A stretch of DNA of 39,764 bases from Bradyrhizobium manausense (lineage in GTDB: Bacteria; Pseudomonadota; Alphaproteobacteria; Rhizobiales; Xanthobacteraceae). Positions 35,682-39,764 of the stretch are shown here, piece by piece. The stretch lies in assembly GCF_001440035.1 (NCBI RefSeq), contig NZ_LJYG01000019.1, positions 17,780-57,543 of the forward strand, in the 5' to 3' direction. The stretch's first letter is position 1. Each line of letters begins with the position of its first letter. The position numbers were made by a program, and so were the translations under genes. A model generated the notes under the pieces. The model was not told where the DNA came from. It did not search any database and saw only the letters and a list, made by a program, of their open reading frames with translations.

Positions 35682-35804
35682 ATGACGTCGCAATTCGGAA
35701 GGTCGCAATCACGACACCCCTTCGAGCAAAGCCGGACTCGCACCTTCCCGCAGCAGCCGCGCCGCCCGGGAAGACCGAAGAGGCAGCGAACGAAAGCGAG
35801 GTGA
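35682..35804 (+). CDS. Arginine-rich 40-residue peptide with an AT-hook-like core
   Basis: ATG 35682 has AAGGAGGG (35669-35676) five bases upstream, a very strong ribosome site. The product has 10 Arg and 2 Lys in 40 residues and one acidic residue. It includes PRRPGRPKRQR (residues 26-36), which resembles the AT-hook DNA minor-groove motif (core GRP flanked by basic residues). It is read opposite to all neighbouring nif/fix genes, between nifW and the fixA fossil, and ends 13 bases from the nifW 3' end. No family recognised; a chance ORF is possible but the ribosome site argues against it. Confidence 0.5.
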   Translation: MTSQFGRSQSRHPFEQSRTRTFPQQPRRPGRPKRQRTKAR

Positions 35805-35816
35805 AGTGAAGCGTCA

Positions 35817-36155
35817 TCACTTCAACCTGTCGAGTTTCACGAGGGGTAGCGCTTTCTTCGGCCGTGGTGCGACGGCCTCCTTCAGAACCTTGAAAACGCG
35901 TTGATCGATTGGAGAGGAGGCTACGAAGTCGGCGTATGCCCGCTCAAGTACGGCTTTACACCGTTCAGCGACCTCCACATCGGTTGCAGCATTCAAGTCT
36001 TCAGCCGCGAGATACTGCCCCATGCGTCGCAGGATGTGGAGCCGCGCCACATTGACGATTTTTGGATCGTACTTGACACCGAGCAGCTCAAAAAACTCCT
36101 CGGCCGCTGCGGCCTTGCCTAATTGATAAAGGATACCGTTTGACATCATTTCCAT
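35817..36155 (-). CDS. nifW: Nitrogenase-stabilising protein NifW
   Basis: 112 residues from ATG 36155; the frame opens from a TTG at 36191, and ATG 36146 (MSNGILYQLG) is also possible. NifW protects the MoFe protein against oxygen or helps its maturation. The family block AAEEFFELLGVKYDPKIVNVARLHILRRMGQYL is unmistakable, and the tail VFKVLKEAV is conserved. It follows nifV by 105 bases in the same direction. The region after it, to 35496, holds the arginine-rich ORF and the fix promoter. Confidence 0.92.
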   Translation of the reverse strand: MEMMSNGILYQLGKAAAAEEFFELLGVKYDPKIVNVARLHILRRMGQYLAAEDLNAATDVEVAERCKAVLERAYADFVASSPIDQRVFKVLKEAVAPRPKKALPLVKLDRLK

Positions 36156-36259
36156 CCGTATTTCTACCACATGTTCGTCATCGGAGCCCAAGGCACTGAC
36201 GTGCGGTCCTGGCTACGCGTTCGAGAACAGAGATGACGACTACTTTGGACATGGCGGCC

Positions 36260-37435
36260 TTACGCCCCCTTGGGCAGGGAGCGCTCGCAGAGCTCGCGCC
36301 AGATCGTCATCACGGTCTCGCGCCCCACCTCACCCTTGTGCTCAACGGCATGCTTGCGGACGCGCGCAAGAATCACCCTGCTTTCCTCGGCGCTGACGGA
36401 AAGCCGCAATTCGGACAGCAGCGCGGTGATCGCCGCGATCCCCGAATGTTTGCCGATTACAAATCGATTGGAGCGACCGAGCAGTTGTGGATCGAGCGCC
36501 TGATAGCTGCGCTGATCCTTCAGGAGACCATCGACATGGATACCGGATTCGTGCGTAAAGACGTGCTCGCCGACAATCGCTTTGTTGAGCGGGATGGTAC
36601 GGACGGCGGCGGCCGCGACGAGGGCAGCGACATTCTCGAGTTCCGGCAGCACGACGCCGGTATCGCGTCCATACAGTTGTTTGAGCGCAACTGCGACCTC
36701 TTCCAGCGGCGCGTTCCCAGCCCGCTCGCCGAGGCCGATCACAGTGACTGAGGCATGCGTTGCACCGGCCTTGATTGCGGCGAGCGTGTTGGCGGTTGCA
36801 AGGCCCAGGTCGTCGTGGCCGTGGAATTCAATCTCGAGGTCTGTGTTGGCACGCAGCGCCGCCACCAGCGCAAAGGCCGCATCGGGATCGAGCACGCTGA
36901 GCGTGTCAGCGACACGGAAGCGCCGAGCGCCGGCGTTTTTTGCCGCGGTGATGAGCTCGATTAGGAAGTTGACGTCGGCGCGCGAGGAGTCTTCGCCTCC
37001 GACCGCGACATCGAGCCCCCTGTCGCGAGCGTAGCCCACGATCCGCTTCAGCTGCTCGAGCGCGGCGACCCGACCGATGCCGAGCTTGGCGGCTATTTGC
37101 AGGTCGGAGGATGGGACCGAAATATTAACCATTGCGACGCCAGATTCGATTGCTGCGTCGACATCAGAACGTTTCATCCGGCACCAGGCTATGATTGTCG
37201 CTTCTAAGCTAGCTTCGACAATTGCGCGGATCGCGCTGACTTCTTCATAGCCCATTGCCGGCGTGCCGGCCTCGATTTCGGTGATCCCGGCGCTTGCTAG
37301 CACACGTGCAATCGATAGCTTTTCCGCTGTTGTGAAGGCCACGCCGGGAGCCTGCTCGCCGTCGCGTAATGTGGTGTCATTCAGGACTATCTGTCTTGTC
37401 TGCAACTTTCCAGACACGGTTACTCCAAAGGCCAT
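36260..37435 (-). CDS. nifV: Homocitrate synthase NifV
   Basis: 391 residues. NifV condenses 2-oxoglutarate and acetyl-CoA to homocitrate, the organic ligand of FeMo-co. Family motifs: IVLNDTTLRDGEQAPGVAFT (first catalytic block with metal-binding Asp), EAGTPAMGYEE, GGEDSSRAD, EFHGHDDLGLATANT (metal-binding His pair), and GLGERAGNAPLEEV. HESGIHVDGLLKD and GKHSG close the DRE-TIM fold. Many rhizobia lack nifV and take homocitrate from the plant, so its presence suggests ability to fix nitrogen partly independently of the host. Downstream of the Irr-like pseudogene. Intact. Confidence 0.93.
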   Translation of the reverse strand: MAFGVTVSGKLQTRQIVLNDTTLRDGEQAPGVAFTTAEKLSIARVLASAGITEIEAGTPAMGYEEVSAIRAIVEASLEATIIAWCRMKRSDVDAAIESGVAMVNISVPSSDLQIAAKLGIGRVAALEQLKRIVGYARDRGLDVAVGGEDSSRADVNFLIELITAAKNAGARRFRVADTLSVLDPDAAFALVAALRANTDLEIEFHGHDDLGLATANTLAAIKAGATHASVTVIGLGERAGNAPLEEVAVALKQLYGRDTGVVLPELENVAALVAAAAVRTIPLNKAIVGEHVFTHESGIHVDGLLKDQRSYQALDPQLLGRSNRFVIGKHSGIAAITALLSELRLSVSAEESRVILARVRKHAVEHKGEVGRETVMTIWRELCERSLPKGA

Positions 37436-37573
37436 GGCGGCTTCCGCCTTCCCCGCTCAATCGTGAGCAACGGCTGTGCCACGCGTACCGGTGAGGCAGC
37501 CTCCTGAAATGAAAGTGCTTCAAGGCAGTAACTGGGTTGGTCATAAACACACCAATGTAGGACTTGCGACGCA

Positions 37574-38062
37574 TCACATGTCGACTGTCCTACGGATGTA
37601 AATGATGACGTCGAGCCGAGAAATCCTGTGGCCGGCAGGGCCTTCGGCATCTGCGCAAACAGGAGCTTTCCGGGAATATTGGTCAAAATGCCTTCGCCGA
37701 CGAGATAGAAATGCGGATGTATGCTGGTATCGGTATCAAAGAACAGTCTTGAGCGGTTGGGCATGACTCGGCGCAGCAAGCCAGCTTTCGCGAACTGATT
37801 TAGCGTGTTGTATGCGGTCGCAATCGATAGCTTGATGTTGGCTTCGATCGCCTCGTTGAACAGCATTTCGGCGGTGACATGGCGATCGGCCCTTGCGGAG
37901 AGTAACTGAGCCAGCAGTGCGCGTTGGCGCGTCGACCGCACGGCAACCTCTCGTAGCCGCCGCGTGTACGCTTTCGCGGAACGTCCGATACAGCCGTCGC
38001 GCGAGTTCAGCCTGCGCAGCCGCCGGCGGTCCTGCGAGGCTGTTGGCGGAAAGCCCATCCAT
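37574..38062 (-). pseudogene. Irr/Fur-family regulator, two frameshifts
   Basis: Starts at ATG 38062 (MDGLSANSLAGPPAAAQAEL), eight bases after the nifQ stop. Near 37955 the sense moves to another frame: LREVAVRSTRQRALLAQLL, HVTAEMLFNEA, and IKLSIATAYNTLNQFAKAGLLRR, FFDTDTSIHPHFYL, the Fur winged helix and dimer region most like the Irr branch. Near 37640 it shifts again to ISRLDVIIYIRRTVDM and stops at 37574, the expected Irr-type end. One base lost at each place explains both. The longest uninterrupted frame (37420-38244) is not a natural protein. The intact version would be a nif-linked iron or redox regulator. Confidence 0.75.
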
Positions 38063-38069
38063 AATCTTT

Positions 38070-38810
38070 TCACTTGCGCCTGCGGATTGCTGGTGGCTCC
38101 GACGTGACCTCCACTCCGCGCAGATAGTCGCGGCGGCGCTCCGCCATCCTGCTCTCGCCGGTCTCCTCGCCGAAACAGTGATTGAAATCGTTGCATTGTG
38201 TGCACACAGGCGTCGTGCACATGACCAATCCTTCCTCCTCGCACAATCTGCGATAGAAGAAGCGCTTCCAGCGCATATTTTTGGTATTTTGCGCTGCCAG
38301 GGGTGCAAAATGACGCGCCAAAAGGCGCGATAACTCAAGCCGCTCGCGCAACCCGAGATCTTCCCACAAATGGTTCGGCTCCATCGCTCGCCGCGCGATC
38401 ATGGCTGCCAACCAGCGGCTGGTCTCGCCCTCCGTCGATCGCTGTGCAAGCAGAAGGTCACGCACCATGATCTCCTCGTCGCTGGTCGGAACGACGTTTT
38501 CCGTCGAGACGAGGTTGCGTACGGGCGCTGATGAGAAACACCGCGCCAGCAGCTTATTGAGATCCTCCGTGGTCAGGCCCGCCCCGCCGGGAAGTGGTCC
38601 GCCATCCATCACAGCGGCGCAAAGAACTGAGGCGAGCACATGCCGATCAAAATCTGCGTTATCACTGACGTCGGCGTCTGCCGGATCGCAGCCAATTAGA
38701 AGACGGTAGAGTTCGATTCCGGCCTGCCGTCTATCAGCGGGGAGGCCGCCCGACGGAATTGAGATCGCATCGAATGGCCGCTCCTCCGTTACAATTACCG
38801 ACAACTCCAT
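38070..38810 (-). CDS. nifQ: Molybdenum-processing protein NifQ
   Basis: 246 residues. NifQ supplies molybdenum, as a Mo-Fe-S cluster, for FeMo-co synthesis. The C-terminal cysteine motif is complete: MCTTPVCTQCNDFNHCFGEE (C-x4-C-x2-C-x5-C). Also visible are HLWEDLGLRERLELSRLL and NTKNMRWKRFFYRRLCE, typical of the family. ATG 38810 lies 13 bases after the nifH stop, so the two are almost certainly co-transcribed. No damage seen, slightly long N-terminus. Confidence 0.92.
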   Translation of the reverse strand: MELSVIVTEERPFDAISIPSGGLPADRRQAGIELYRLLIGCDPADADVSDNADFDRHVLASVLCAAVMDGGPLPGGAGLTTEDLNKLLARCFSSAPVRNLVSTENVVPTSDEEIMVRDLLLAQRSTEGETSRWLAAMIARRAMEPNHLWEDLGLRERLELSRLLARHFAPLAAQNTKNMRWKRFFYRRLCEEEGLVMCTTPVCTQCNDFNHCFGEETGESRMAERRRDYLRGVEVTSEPPAIRRRK

Positions 38811-38823
38811 CGTTAGGCCCTCA

Positions 38824-39762
<939 letters not shown>

Positions 39763-39764
39763 CG

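Noticed and set aside
37420..38244. 274-codon ORF as a real protein
   Set aside because: Its ends come from wrong frames of an Irr-like gene; the sensible product is only seen by joining three frames.

Overview
This window looks like part of the symbiosis island of a Bradyrhizobium-type nitrogen-fixing rhizobium. The evidence is a hydrogen-uptake (hup/hyp) operon, nifH-nifQ-nifV-nifW, fixBCX with fixA not intact beside it, a DUF3551 secreted protein, IS630/IS481-type transposase debris, and many decayed small genes between intact symbiotic operons. Everything was read from the sequence; no database search was run.

Layout. Bases 1-3319 (+): four overlapping genes of a branched-chain amino acid/urea-type ABC transporter (two permeases, two ATPases). 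Bases 3447-6580 (+): a hexapeptide acyltransferase and a SAM methyltransferase, both broken by single-base deletions, then a methylenetetrahydrofolate-reductase-like gene whose tail may also be shifted. Bases 6541-7986: no convincing gene. Bases 7987-9771 (-): a lone Tat-type family 5 solute-binding protein. Bases 10030-13180: transposase debris, a DUF3551 protein with a FixK/FNR-type box upstream, a tiny membrane peptide, a small disordered protein behind a possible tts box, and a broken LexA-type HTH gene.

Bases 13224-26059 (-): one tightly coupled operon in transcription order hupS-hupL-hupCD (fused)-hupF-hupH-hupI remnant-hupK-hypA-hypB-hypF-hypC-hypD-hypE. Most junctions are ATGA overlaps. 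hupG and hupJ are absent, hupI has lost half of its rubredoxin fold, and hupC runs in frame into hupD. A sigma-54 -24/-12 promoter lies just upstream of hupS, and a second, perfect one lies about 550 bp further upstream.

Bases 26945-32208: a small ORF, a DUF3422 membrane protein, a secreted protein, a secreted-protein gene with an amber stop, a conserved small protein and a methyltransferase. Bases 32371-39750 (-): nifH-nifQ-(Irr/Fur-like pseudogene)-nifV-nifW, then a fossil fixA start that keeps a near-perfect sigma-54 promoter, then fixB-fixC-fixX.

How the parts work together: nitrogenase (NifH with cofactor-supply genes nifQ and nifV and protector nifW) evolves H2. The Hup hydrogenase reoxidises that H2, and FixBCX delivers electrons towards nitrogenase. 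The sigma-54 promoters before hupS and fixA'BCX suggest a shared NifA-type control. The islands between the operons are decaying, mostly by one-base deletions.
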